A stretch of DNA of 64,000 nucleotides from Thiocystis violascens DSM 198 (lineage in GTDB: Bacteria; Pseudomonadota; Gammaproteobacteria; Chromatiales; Chromatiaceae). The notes under the pieces are model-generated. The model ran no database searches. It saw only the letters and a list, made by a program, of their open reading frames with translations, and had not been told where the DNA came from. The stretch lies in NCBI RefSeq assembly GCF_000227745.2, contig NC_018012.1, positions 2,650,501 through 2,714,500 on the forward strand. The letters are read 5' to 3'. Made by a program: the position numbers and the translations under genes. Shown piece by piece: positions 29,092 to 40,293 of this stretch. The first letter of the stretch is position 1. Each line of letters opens with the position of its first letter.

Positions 29092-29125
29092 GCGAAACCG
29101 CGTCCTTTTATGGACGCGGTTTCGC
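29092..29125 (+). terminator. Strong intrinsic terminator after the 79-residue gene
   Basis: Perfect 14-bp inverted repeat GCGAAACCGCGTCC/GGACGCGGTTTCGC with a 6-nt loop, followed on the plus strand by TTTCGCTTTTGCTT. It sits between convergent genes (ftsH ends at 29139), but only the plus strand has a T-rich tail. Confidence 0.8.
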
Positions 29126-29138
29126 TTTCGCTTTTGCT

Positions 29139-31061
<1,923 letters not shown>

Positions 31062-31260
31062 TCTAAAGCTTACCTCGTGGATCCGCGCGTTGTTCGGCGC
31101 GGTTGGTCTTGCCGCAACTCTTCAACGATAGATCGGGTCGGGGACTGAAAAACCAACCGAGAGTGGGGCACTTCGCTGAGTTTACCGGAGATGACCGGTT
31201 TGTTGCGTGATTGATTGACCGTCCGGCCTCGGTACGCAATCCGGCGATGACGCGCGCGCC

Positions 31261-31787
31261 TCACAGGATTCCCGCCCGCGCGGCATCCTGGATCAGCCCA
31301 TCCAAGCCGTATCGACCACATTTGTAACCGGCGAGACGGACGGCGCGGGCGACCGCCTCGCCGGGCGGAAGCCCGCGCAACAGACCGTCGATGACACCGG
31401 CGTTGAAGCAGTCTCCGGCGCCGAGCGTGTCGACGACCCGTTCCGGGCGCGGCTGAGTGCAATGTAGGAGGTCGGCGTGACGGCGTTCCGGACGCGCACG
31501 GCCTGGCTGGCGTCGACGCCATGGCAGGCGAGATCCGCGAGGATCGCGGCGCTGGCGGGATCGTCGGCCAGGGTGCCGGCCCAGCGGCAGCGATGTCCGA
31601 ATTGCGCCAGCAGGGACAGACTGTTGGTGACATTGCCGCCCCGCGCCCGGCGTTGAGACAGGGCGCGAATCTCCGCGTCCTCGGCCGGATAGGCGTCGAC
31701 CTCGTTGATCAGATCCAGGGTGGCGATGCCGACGCCGAGGATGCGACGCGCGGCGGTCGGGGGGCGAATCGGTGGCGTATCAGACAT
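31261..31787 (-). pseudogene. PfkB-family sugar kinase with internal deletion and frameshift
   Basis: The first half (MSDTPPIRP...ILGVGIATLDLINEVDAYP, RRARGGNVTNSLSLLAQ, TPTSYIALSR) is the N-terminus of a ketohexokinase-like PfkB kinase. The last part, in another frame, is its C-terminus: RVVDTLGAGDCFNAGVIDGL with the catalytic GAGD Asp, ending QDAARAGIL at the TGA 31261-31263. The two are joined near 31438 with roughly 130 codons missing and the frame lost. Total length is 527 nt against about 900 for the family. The start overlaps the end of the FGE-fold gene by 8 nt, suggesting they once were an operon. Confidence 0.8.
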
Positions 31788-33228
31788 CGCGTGCGATGCG
31801 GAAACCCAGCATGTCGAGCCTGGTCTCGGGCGCGAAGTGTCCGCGCACATGGGTGCGCATGGACGACGAAGGCTTGTTGAAGGCGCCGCCCCGCGCGACC
31901 CGCGCCGTACAGTCTGCCCCGCGCGCATGAGAGGCGCCGAGTCGCGCGCGCCCATCGCTCGGCGCCCCCTGATAACTGGGGTAATAACAATCCGCGACCC
32001 ACTCCATGGCGTTTCCGGCGGTATCGTGGAGACCGAATGGATTGGGCGGAAAGCTCCCGACCGGCGCGGTGGAGCGATTGTCCCATTGGCTGCCGCAATC
32101 GAAGCAGACCGCCCGGCCCGGTTCCAGGCCGGAGCCCCACCAGAAGGATCGGGTACCGCCGGCACGGGCCGCGAATTCCCATTCCGCCTCGGTGGGCAGG
32201 CGATAGCGTCGACCGGTCTCCCGCGACAGCCAATCGACATAGTCTTGAGCATCCCGCCAACTGACGCCGACCACTGGCCGGTTGCCGCGTCCCCAGCCGA
32301 AATCCTCGGGCAGCGACCGACCGGTCGCCCGCGCGAAGCGGTCGTAGTCCTGATAGGTCACCTCGTTGACGCCGATCTGGAAGGGGTGGATCCGGACCTC
32401 GTGGGCCGGGCTGAAATCCTCGCCAGAAAGACTGTTCGCGCCCATCCGGAAGACGCCGCCATCAAGCACGGCGAGCGCCGGGGCAAGCGCGCCGCCGCGC
32501 AGCCGATCATGCCGAATGGGCGGCGGTTTGGATGGCGTCGGGGGGGGGCGCGTGGGTGTCTCGTCGACAACCGCCGGCGCGGCCTCGATCCGTGCGCCGA
32601 CGGGCGTCGACGGCACGACGACCGCTGGCGGAGAGGCGCGAAACCATTGCCTAACCTCGGCCAGCCGGAGGTCGATCCGATCCCGGATCAGATAGAGGGA
32701 CAGGCCCGCGGACAAGGCCAGTACGGCGAACAGGATCGGGTATCCCGTCCGTCGCCAGAGCGGGATCCTGGTTGGCGTTGTTCGGGACGAGGTCGGCGCG
32801 ATTGGCGGCGGCGGGGCGATGGCGGTCGGTGTCTTGAGGCGTTCCGCCAATTCCCGTTTCAGCCGTTCCACCTCGCCCACCGCGTCCTTCAGCGAAATCT
32901 CCTTGCGCTCCATCTCCTGCTTCAAACCGTCGAGCGCCAGGTTATGGTCTTCCAGTTCGTCCTCAAGCCGCCGACATTCCTCGGTGATGTGATCGAGCGC
33001 CTGCTCCTTCGCCTCCAGGGTCTGTTGCAGGACCGTCATTTCCTGCTGCATGGCCAGGTGCTCGGTGGCGGTGGCGACCGAGCTGTCGGTCTCGTGCACG
33101 CGCTCGGCAATGCGCAGATTGAGACGCATGACTTCCTGCTCCGCTTCCCTGCGCATTTGCTCCAGGGTTTTGCGCAGCGTGGCGGTTTCGATGTCGTGGT
33201 CGCGGTTCGCGTCGATTGGTTTGGCCAT
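31780..33228 (-). CDS. Membrane protein with coiled coil and FGE-sulfatase-type domain lacking catalytic cysteines
   Basis: 482 residues from ATG at 33228 (MAKPIDANRD); a TTG at 33282 would add 18. A long coiled coil (about 15-130, with QTLEAKEQALDHITEECRRLE), one transmembrane helix (about 165-185), a Pro-rich linker and a C-terminal formylglycine-generating-enzyme fold (about 255-482: FRMGANSLSGEDFSPAHEV, VTYQDYDRFARATG, YRLPTEAEWEFAARAGG, GNAMEWVADCY). Where FGE has two active Cys, this one reads RGGAFNKPSSSMRTHVRG, so oxidase activity is unlikely. Such cysteine-free domains occur in PvdO-like and signalling effectors. The extracytoplasmic location of the domain is inferred from the single helix. 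Confidence 0.75.
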   Translation of the reverse strand: MAKPIDANRDHDIETATLRKTLEQMRREAEQEVMRLNLRIAERVHETDSSVATATEHLAMQQEMTVLQQTLEAKEQALDHITEECRRLEDELEDHNLALDGLKQEMERKEISLKDAVGEVERLKRELAERLKTPTAIAPPPPIAPTSSRTTPTRIPLWRRTGYPILFAVLALSAGLSLYLIRDRIDLRLAEVRQWFRASPPAVVVPSTPVGARIEAAPAVVDETPTRPPPTPSKPPPIRHDRLRGGALAPALAVLDGGVFRMGANSLSGEDFSPAHEVRIHPFQIGVNEVTYQDYDRFARATGRSLPEDFGWGRGNRPVVGVSWRDAQDYVDWLSRETGRRYRLPTEAEWEFAARAGGTRSFWWGSGLEPGRAVCFDCGSQWDNRSTAPVGSFPPNPFGLHDTAGNAMEWVADCYYPSYQGAPSDGRARLGASHARGADCTARVARGGAFNKPSSSMRTHVRGHFAPETRLDMLGFRIARDV

Positions 33229-33550
33229 CCTGAAGGCATCGCTGTGTGCCGTCGTCCAGTGCCGAGGCGGCCCGGAGAACAAGCGGCGTGATTGGTGACA
33301 TGACCTGTCCGGTCACTTAATCACGAGACGCGATCCGAGTCCACTCCCGGCGCCCGGTTGGCGTTCGCGCTGCCGGCCTTGAGGAAATGGCCCCTGGCAC
33401 CCCATCTTCATTGCGTCATGGTTTCCGGTTAATCTGTGGCTTTACCGCATCGCCCGCGCGCCCCGTCGGCGTCTGGCGCAAGACCAGGATCGCCCGAACC
33501 CGGCCCGTCGCGCCGGATGCGGTTTCATCGAATCGAGGAGTCTCCACCCC

Positions 33551-34858
33551 ATGGCCCTGCCGTTCAAGGAACACCCCCTGCGCCACCAGGGCGTCGCCGA
33601 GCTGCACGCGCGTACCTACGAGTCCCTGCGTGCCCCGGAACGGGTCTCGCATATTGCCGCGATCTGCGGCGAGCGGGGCAGCGGCCGCAATCTCCGGCAT
33701 CTGTTCAAGCTGCTCGATCACTATGGCCTGCCCCGTCCGGAGACGGTCGAACAGCACTACTTCGCCGTGCTGGGCGACATCCGCATGCGCTGGGAACGCC
33801 ACACCGAGTTCGTGACCTACACCTTCAGCAAACCGGGCGCCTATCGGCATCCCTTCGCCTATCCGGTGCTCTATGAACTCCCTCAGGAGTGGCTGAGCGA
33901 GCTGCCGGGCGAGGTCGTCACGGCGGTTTCGCTCGCGCTCGAATCGCGCGACATGCCCGAGCGCGGCGGCGAGGAACTGAGCGAACTCTTCGCGGGCAAT
34001 GCCGTCATTGGCTCCGAAGTGGTGGGCGGCGCGGCGCGCGCCTGGTCCGATCTGCGCATTCATAGCGACGGTTTTTCGCGCATCCTGCTGCGAGACCAGG
34101 GGCTCTCGGACAACCAGGCCGGTCGACTCGCCAAACGCTTTCTGGAAATCAACTCCTACCGGGCCATGTCACTGCTCGGCTTGCCCGAGGCACGCGAGGC
34201 GAACGCGATTCTGAGCGGCGCCGACCGTCGGCTGGTGGGGGTGGCGGCACGCATGACCGATCCGGACGATGTCGGGCGCGGCGTTCCCGATGCGGAACTG
34301 CTGGCCGAGTTGACCACCCTGGCCGCCGAGATCGAAGCGGTCGCGGCGCGCACCAGCTCGCGTTTCGAGGCATCCCGCGCCTATTATGGTGTCGTTCGGC
34401 AACGGCTCGATCAGTTGCGCCAGAAACGCATCGAAGGTTTACAGACCTTTAGCGAATTTCTCGACGCCCGTCTGGCCCCGGCGATCGCGACCTGCAACTC
34501 GACATCGAAACGCCAGCAGGATCTGGCCGAGCGTGCCGCGCGCCTCACCAGCCTGCTACGCGCGCGGGTCGAGGTCGGTCTACAGGAACAGAATCGGAGC
34601 TTGCTGATGTCCATGAACCGACGCGCGCAGTTACAACTGCGCTTGCAGGAGACCGTCGAAGGACTCTCGGTGATCGCCATCGGCTACTACGGGGTTGGGC
34701 TAGTCGGCTATCTGCTGAAAGGTCTGGAAGGTCATGGCCTGCCGATCGAGGCCGCCTATGCGACGGGTCTGGCGGCACCGGTCGTGGTCCTCGTCGCCTG
34801 GCTCGGCATCCGGCGGATGAAGGCGCGTCTACTCAAGATGGAACACGTCAACGATTAA
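33551..34858 (+). CDS. DUF3422 family membrane-anchored protein
   Basis: 435 residues; AGGAG lies 12 nt before ATG. MALPFKEHPLRHQGVAELHA, ERVSHIAAICGERG and FKLLDHYGLPRPE are the N-terminal signature of DUF3422. The central part is helical and the C-terminus has two hydrophobic helices (about 375-393 and 402-422) following MNRRAQLQLRLQETVEGLSV. Function unknown; widespread in proteobacteria. Convergent with the protease gene, 26 nt away. Confidence 0.85.
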   Translation: MALPFKEHPLRHQGVAELHARTYESLRAPERVSHIAAICGERGSGRNLRHLFKLLDHYGLPRPETVEQHYFAVLGDIRMRWERHTEFVTYTFSKPGAYRHPFAYPVLYELPQEWLSELPGEVVTAVSLALESRDMPERGGEELSELFAGNAVIGSEVVGGAARAWSDLRIHSDGFSRILLRDQGLSDNQAGRLAKRFLEINSYRAMSLLGLPEAREANAILSGADRRLVGVAARMTDPDDVGRGVPDAELLAELTTLAAEIEAVAARTSSRFEASRAYYGVVRQRLDQLRQKRIEGLQTFSEFLDARLAPAIATCNSTSKRQQDLAERAARLTSLLRARVEVGLQEQNRSLLMSMNRRAQLQLRLQETVEGLSVIAIGYYGVGLVGYLLKGLEGHGLPIEAAYATGLAAPVVVLVAWLGIRRMKARLLKMEHVND

Positions 34859-34884
34859 GGCGGCGGTCGCTTGACAGCGAGCGA

Positions 34885-35442
34885 TCACTCCGGACGCGGT
34901 TTAACGAAGGGCCGCAGGGTCATCTCCCCGCCCGCCAGAACCAGTTCCATGTGTCGCAGATACGACATGCCGAGCAACACCTGTTCGCCTTGCATGTTCG
35001 GCAGCACGGTCGCCTTGACCTGACTGGCGACCAGACCGCCCACGTCGACGCTGTCGAGTTGGGCGGACCAGCTCTGGACGTTACCGTTGCCGGTCTTGCT
35101 GATCACGCCCGGACTCAGCGGCAGATTCAGCCGCCGCGCCACGGCATACGGCATGCAGACCTCGGCGGCCCCCGTATCCACCAGAAATTCCACCCGTTCG
35201 CCATTCATCCGCCCGCCAACCACGAACTGATGGACGTCATTCTGCTTCAGAACCACCTGCGGGAGCCCCGAGACTCCCGGATCGGCGATCGGATTCGGGT
35301 TGGGATACCCAAGACGCTGCGTGTGGCTCACCACCAGCACGAGCAGGCTGCCCAGGACCGTCAAGAGCGACAATCCCCGGTGTCGGTTGACCCAGGAGAG
35401 CGGAGTGGACCAGGTGCGTTTCGTGAGCCAGGGACGATTCAA
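34885..35442 (-). CDS. Membrane-anchored retropepsin-like aspartic protease (TIGR02281 type), copy 1
   Basis: About 185 residues. One N-terminal transmembrane helix (about 25-43), then a retropepsin-like domain with the catalytic motif FLVDTGAAEV and the second-half hallmark LLGMSYLRHMEL. Such proteins are single-domain aspartyl proteases facing the periplasm and presumably act as dimers. The likely start is a TTG at 35442 overlapping the stop of the GGDEF-EAL gene (TTGA); this is uncertain. A paralogue with the same organisation is at 39492-40034. Confidence 0.8.
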   Translation of the reverse strand: MNRPWLTKRTWSTPLSWVNRHRGLSLLTVLGSLLVLVVSHTQRLGYPNPNPIADPGVSGLPQVVLKQNDVHQFVVGGRMNGERVEFLVDTGAAEVCMPYAVARRLNLPLSPGVISKTGNGNVQSWSAQLDSVDVGGLVASQVKATVLPNMQGEQVLLGMSYLRHMELVLAGGEMTLRPFVKPRPE

Positions 35443-37955
35443 TGCGCTGTTTCCAGGTTGGGGGCGGACGTGGGCAGGGGCGTCGCATCGGCGAGTCCAA
35501 TCCGCTCCGCCAGGTTCAGAAAGTCGGCGGGTTTGAGGGCTGGAGCGCACAAAAAACCCTGAAACTCGTCACAGCCGGCGGCCAGCAGAAAGTCCCGCTG
35601 GGTGTCGTTCTCGACGCCCTCGGCGATCACCCGCAGTTTGAGCGCGCGCGCCAGATTGATCACCGCCGTGGCGATCGCGGCGTCGCTCTCGTCGTCCGGG
35701 AGATCGCGCACGAAAGAGCGGTCGATCTTCAGCCGGTGGAGCGGAAAGCGCTTCAGATAGGCGAGGTTGGAATAACCGGTGCCGAAATCGTCGATCGCCA
35801 GCCGCACCCCGAGCGCGACCAGCGCATCGAGACGGACCAGGGTGTCGTCGACGTTCTGGATCAGGATCGACTCGGTGAGTTCCAACTCCAGTCTGCCGGG
35901 AGGCAGACGACTGGCCGCCAGCATGTGCGCCAGGGACGCGATGAAAGTCGTCTGTTGAAACTGGACCGCCGAGACGTTGACCGACATCGTCAGCGCGATT
36001 CCCTGGAGATGCCATTGCTCGCCCTGGCGGATCGCCTCGCGCAGCACCCAATCGCCAAGGGCGACGATGAAGCCGGTTTCCTCGGCGATCGGGATGAACT
36101 GGCCGGGCGAAATCTCGCCCAGTTCCCGATCGCGCCAGCGCAGCAAGGCTTCGACGCCAATCACCCGGCCGGTGCGCAGATCGACCTGCGGCTGGTAGGC
36201 GAGACGAAAACGCTGCTCGGCCAGCGCCTCGCGCATCGCATGATCGAGCTTCATACGGGTCAGCAGATCGACGTTCATCTGCGGCCGATAGAAACGAAAA
36301 TGACCGCGGCCGCGCTCCTTGACATGGTACATCGCGCTGTCGGCGTTTTTGATCAGGTCGTCGGCGCTCTCGCCGTCGTCCGGATAGAGTGCGATGCCGA
36401 TACTGAAGGTCAGCGAGAACTTCATCCCGTCGATCGCGAACGGTTGGGTCATGACCTCCAGCAGCCGGCGCGCGGTCTGCTCCGCGCCAAACTCGCTTGC
36501 CTGATGCAGCAGCAGCACAAATTCGTCGCCGCCGAGCCGGGCGGTGGTGTCCACCTGACGCAGACAATGCGTGATGCGTTGCGCCACCTCGATCAACACG
36601 CGGTCGCCGAAGATGTGCCCGAGCGAGTCGTTGATCTGCTTGAACCGATCGATATCGATGAAGAGCAGGGCGAAGCCGGTGCGTTCGCGTTGCGCGAGAT
36701 TGATGGCGAATTCGAGACGTTCGGTGAGACGAAAGCGGTTGGGCAGTCCGGTCAGGGTGTCGGTATAGGCGAGTTGCTCGATGCGCTGGCGTGCCGCGAC
36801 CGCTTCGGACAGATCCTTGACGAATCCGACATAGTGAAAGGGCGCGCCCTCGGCATCCAGCACCCGGACCAGCGAAACCAGGCACGGAAACGTCAGGCCC
36901 GTTTTGGTGCGTTGCGCGATTTCTCCCTGCCAGAAGCCGTCGCGGGCCAGGGCATCCAGGATGGCGCGGTGGGGACGGTCGCCAAGCCAGAGCTGGAGCG
37001 ACTGGGTGAGCGCCTGTCCGGCGAGTTCGGCCGAGCGGCAGTCGGTCATCCGCTCGCAGGCCGGATTGACGGCCATGATCCGAAACTCCGGATCGGTCAC
37101 GAAGATGGCGTCGAGGCTGGCCTCGAAGACCCGGTTGGCGAGCGTGAGGCGCTTTTCGTCGGCCAGCCGCTGGGTGATATCGCGAAACGAATAGACGCGG
37201 CCGATGGGATGGCCGCGCGCGTATTGCGGCAGGGTCACCCGCTCCAGAACCGTTCCGTGGCGCAGCGCGAGCACATCCGACGCCTCAAGCAGAGGGTCGT
37301 GGCCGATCGCCGCGATGCGCGCGGCATACTCGCCGGGATCCAGCACCGACCGCGCCATCCAGCCATAGACTCCGGCATCGTCGCGTTCGGTGAGCAGCGC
37401 CTCGGGCAGCTTCCACATCTCGGCGAAACCTTGATTGAAACCGCGGATCGCGCCGTCGAGATCGGTGACGAGGATCCCGTCGGCGGTCGATTCCAGGGTC
37501 GCGCGCAGTTCGGCCACCAGTTTTTCCAGCTCGTTCTCGACCGCGCGCTGCTCGCTTTGGTTGGCGATGCCCACCACATAGAAGGAGAGACCGTTGGCGC
37601 ATTTCACCCGGCTGACCCGGCGTAACACCGTGACCAAGGTCTGATCGCGATGGCGCAACAGGGTCTCCGATAGCAGATGGTCGGCTCGCCCAGCGGCCAC
37701 GTCTTCCCAGAAAAAAAGATCTTCCGGGGTGCATGCCAGATCGATCACCGGCCGTCCGACCATGGTTTCGCGGGTCATCCCGAGCAGTTCGACGGCCACG
37801 CGGTTCGCGGCGACGATGCGCAGATCGAAGGGGTCGACCAGCCAGACCGCCTCGATCAATCCCTCGATGAGAGCCTGCCAAAGGTCGACACAGTCGGCAA
37901 TGCCGGCGTCCGCGGCGAGCGCATGATCGGGCGATGGGCTCGACATCCGGCTCAT
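35439..37955 (-). CDS. Multi-PAS GGDEF-EAL protein
   Basis: 838 residues without clear transmembrane helices. Three PAS regions (about 25-145, 150-270, 285-405), then GGDEF with LGGDEFVLLL (about 475) and EAL with GVEALLRW (about 607), EITES-like [23 protein letters not shown] and EGVEN. All catalytic signatures look intact for both synthesis and breakdown of c-di-GMP. Start ATG overlaps the HD-GYP stop (ATGA), and its own stop overlaps the protease start, so HD-GYP, GGDEF-EAL and protease form one translationally coupled unit. Confidence 0.92.
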   Translation of the reverse strand: MSRMSSPSPDHALAADAGIADCVDLWQALIEGLIEAVWLVDPFDLRIVAANRVAVELLGMTRETMVGRPVIDLACTPEDLFFWEDVAAGRADHLLSETLLRHRDQTLVTVLRRVSRVKCANGLSFYVVGIANQSEQRAVENELEKLVAELRATLESTADGILVTDLDGAIRGFNQGFAEMWKLPEALLTERDDAGVYGWMARSVLDPGEYAARIAAIGHDPLLEASDVLALRHGTVLERVTLPQYARGHPIGRVYSFRDITQRLADEKRLTLANRVFEASLDAIFVTDPEFRIMAVNPACERMTDCRSAELAGQALTQSLQLWLGDRPHRAILDALARDGFWQGEIAQRTKTGLTFPCLVSLVRVLDAEGAPFHYVGFVKDLSEAVAARQRIEQLAYTDTLTGLPNRFRLTERLEFAINLAQRERTGFALLFIDIDRFKQINDSLGHIFGDRVLIEVAQRITHCLRQVDTTARLGGDEFVLLLHQASEFGAEQTARRLLEVMTQPFAIDGMKFSLTFSIGIALYPDDGESADDLIKNADSAMYHVKERGRGHFRFYRPQMNVDLLTRMKLDHAMREALAEQRFRLAYQPQVDLRTGRVIGVEALLRWRDRELGEISPGQFIPIAEETGFIVALGDWVLREAIRQGEQWHLQGIALTMSVNVSAVQFQQTTFIASLAHMLAASRLPPGRLELELTESILIQNVDDTLVRLDALVALGVRLAIDDFGTGYSNLAYLKRFPLHRLKIDRSFVRDLPDDESDAAIATAVINLARALKLRVIAEGVENDTQRDFLLAAGCDEFQGFLCAPALKPADFLNLAERIGLADATPLPTSAPNLETAH

Positions 37956-39208
37956 CGGCTCCCCCGGCGGTCCAACGGATTGCGCGCGCGTTCGAAGAAA
38001 TAGCAGATGCGCTGACCGGGCGAGAGATAGTCGAAGACGGCGCGCGGCAATTGATCCGGCTTCAGGCTCCGGCGGATCCCCAACGCGGGTTCGTCTTCGA
38101 GATCGACCACCAGCGCATCGTCGCGCGGGATCCGCGGATCATGGATAAGCACCCGTGGCTTCAAGGGGCGCGACGAGTTCACCGAGACCACCAGCGCATG
38201 GCGGCCATCGGTGAGCACAACCATCGAGCCGGGCGGATAAACCCCCATCATACGGATGAAGACGCCGAGGATGTCCGCGTCGAACTTCTGCCGGAACTGC
38301 GCGAACATCAGCGACAAGGACTTGTGCGGGGTGATCGCCGCGACTGGATTGGCCGGATTGCAGAGATTGTCGTAGTAATTGACCAGCCCCAGGATGCGCG
38401 ACGCCTGCGTCAATGACTCCCCGCTCAACTGCCGGGGGAAACCGCTGCCGTCGACATATTCGTGATGTTGGGCGATGATCCCGCACGCCTCCGCCTCGAT
38501 GCCCATCCGCGCCGCTAGTTCGACCCCGTGATCGACGTGCTGCTGAAAGAGTTTGCGCTCGGCGGCGTTGAAACCGTCGTCGCGCCAGCGTAAACGCTCC
38601 GGCAGCTCGATCTTGCCGATATCGTGCAGCAAGGCGCCGAGACCGAGCAGCTTCAGCGCCGCGGCGTCGAGTCCCAGGCTTTTGCCGAGCAGCAGCGCGA
38701 TGGCGGTCACGTTGATCGCGTGCAGCGAGGATTTCTCGCCGGCCTTTTCCGAGAGCAGGCGGATAAAGCATTCGCCTTGATCGAGCAGCTTGCCGACCAG
38801 ATCGTCGACCATGGCCTCGGCCCGCTCCCGCGCCGGCTTCGGTTGGGTTTGCACGAGCTTGAGGATGTCGCGGAAGGTGCGCGTGGCATCGGAAAACTCG
38901 CGTTCGCAACGCGCCAGGCTCGCCTGCTGGTCGAGCAGGCGCTGACGGCGCTCGGCGGTCGGCGAACGCGCCTCGCCAGCGGTGTCGGCCGCTGTCGAGG
39001 CGGTGTCGGGCGTCGCCAGGTCGCTGTGTTCCGGCGACCAGCGCAAGCGCTTCAGACCCAGACCGCGAATCGTCTCGATCTGGCTGTCCGAGACGATTTT
39101 GAAGTTATTGAGGGCGAATGGATGCCCGATCCAGCCGAGATCCAGATAGATGTACATGCCGACGCGGAGTTCGTCGACATCGATAAAGCGCGCCTGGTGA
39201 TCGCTCAC
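37952..39208 (-). CDS. HD-GYP domain c-di-GMP phosphodiesterase (DUF3391-HD-GYP)
   Basis: 418 residues from a GTG at 39208. N-terminal DUF3391 domain (about 5-120, FIDVDELRVGMYIYLDLGW), then HD-GYP with ALLHDIGKIELPE (HD pair) and HHEYVDGSGFP, where GYP reads GFP, a common active variant. The distal PHKSLSLMFAQ and PPGSMVVLTDGRHALVV segments are the usual HD-GYP tail. Degrades c-di-GMP to GMP in this family. First gene of the unit; only a weak ribosome-binding site is visible. A long palindrome lies about 160 nt upstream. Confidence 0.92.
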   Translation of the reverse strand: MSDHQARFIDVDELRVGMYIYLDLGWIGHPFALNNFKIVSDSQIETIRGLGLKRLRWSPEHSDLATPDTASTAADTAGEARSPTAERRQRLLDQQASLARCEREFSDATRTFRDILKLVQTQPKPARERAEAMVDDLVGKLLDQGECFIRLLSEKAGEKSSLHAINVTAIALLLGKSLGLDAAALKLLGLGALLHDIGKIELPERLRWRDDGFNAAERKLFQQHVDHGVELAARMGIEAEACGIIAQHHEYVDGSGFPRQLSGESLTQASRILGLVNYYDNLCNPANPVAAITPHKSLSLMFAQFRQKFDADILGVFIRMMGVYPPGSMVVLTDGRHALVVSVNSSRPLKPRVLIHDPRIPRDDALVVDLEDEPALGIRRSLKPDQLPRAVFDYLSPGQRICYFFERARNPLDRRGSR

Positions 39209-39371
39209 GTTTCAAGTGCCTGTAGAGGGTCGATGTCAGGGAGCCCCGTTTACGCAAAAGACCAGCGTGTCCGGTACTCCGAGGCTTCACTCCTGACCTG
39301 TCCGTGATTCAATCGGAGTTGATCATGCATCCGGTCTCTACTCTACAGCAAGTTGCACGCGAAGTTGGACT

Positions 39372-39440
39372 CACGGCCATTCAGTTAAGCCGTTCGTGGT
39401 GAGGCACTCGAACCACGAACGGCTTAACCGAATGGCCGTG
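39372..39440. repeat. Long near-perfect palindrome containing the CCGTTCGTGG REP core
   Basis: Two 29-nt arms, identical apart from one A/C position (a G-T pair in RNA), enclose an 11-nt loop GAGGCACTCGA. The arm runs from CACGGCC to TTCGTGGT. It could form a very stable hairpin or cruciform and might block read-through between the protease gene (40034-39492) and the HD-GYP gene. Shares its core with 9510-9561. Confidence 0.85.
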
Positions 39441-39491
39441 GAGGTTGAACTGGAAGCGCGGACCGGGCACCGAACGCGCATGACGCGCATC

Positions 39492-40034
39492 TCATTCATG
39501 CCGGCGCAGCGTGAGCGTACTGCCGCGCTGAATCAGTTCCAGATGCTTGAGGTAACTCATGCCCAGCAGCACCTCGCCGCCGGGCATGTTCGGCAGCACG
39601 CTCGCGCGCACCCCGCGCGCGACAAGTCCGCCCAGATCGACCTGATCGAGCCGCGTGCTCCAGGTCTCGACGGGGCCATTCGCGGTCATGCTGACGCCGC
39701 CAGGGCGCAGCGGCAAGCGCAGACGCTGCGCCAGATCCAGTGGGAGCGCCACGTTCGTCGCCCCCGTATCGACCAGAAAGCGCACGGGCACGCCGTTGAC
39801 CGAACCGCCCGCGACATAGTGACCGGCGCGATTGCGTTGCAGCACCACCTGGAGAACCCCGTCCCGAGTCTGGGTCAGGGCCGGATCCGGGTTCGGGTTT
39901 TCCTGCCGCTCGATCACGGATTGGAAGAACAGCGCCAGCAACGCAAGCCCGGCGATCCAGGCGCCAAACAGCATCGCCCGTCCGAGACGCGAGGGCAGAT
40001 CGTCGAGGTTCGGGTTCGGCCGTAGGTCGTTCAT
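39492..40034 (-). CDS. Membrane-anchored retropepsin-like aspartic protease, copy 2
   Basis: 180 residues from ATG at 40034 (MNDLRPNPN), with GGA 7 nt upstream. Single transmembrane helix (about 22-42), then NPNPDPALTQ, VVLQRNRAGHYVAGGSVNG, catalytic FLVDTGATNV and LLGMSYLKHLEL. Clearly paralogous to the protein at 34885-35442, including the NPNPDP-like linker, so a local duplication, now separated by the two c-di-GMP genes, is likely. Substrate unknown. Confidence 0.82.
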   Translation of the reverse strand: MNDLRPNPNLDDLPSRLGRAMLFGAWIAGLALLALFFQSVIERQENPNPDPALTQTRDGVLQVVLQRNRAGHYVAGGSVNGVPVRFLVDTGATNVALPLDLAQRLRLPLRPGGVSMTANGPVETWSTRLDQVDLGGLVARGVRASVLPNMPGGEVLLGMSYLKHLELIQRGSTLTLRRHE

Positions 40035-40293
40035 CCGCATTCCAGGAGTCGTCGCGCTGGTGTCGAGGCAAGGATCGGAAAGACGAACGGAAGCCAGGAA
40101 CGGTCTTTCATTGAAGATCTCTCCTGCATGATATAAGCATGCGCCGGTAACCAGTATCGGCGAGGGTGCCAATGCCCCTGCCGAAAAGCAACCATTGCGA
40201 GAGCGGCATGGAAGATGTCATTGCCCTACGTGCGCTATCGCGTCGTCGGAGAGGACGGCGATCGGTTCGACCTCGCCCTGGAGACGGTGTGAA

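Noticed and set aside
40207..40291. Tiny frame reading MSLPYVRYRVVGEDGDRFDLALETV before the VWA gene's 3' end
   Set aside because: Only about 25 residues, weak ribosome-binding site and no recognisable family; may be a fragment of a larger lost gene but cannot be supported.
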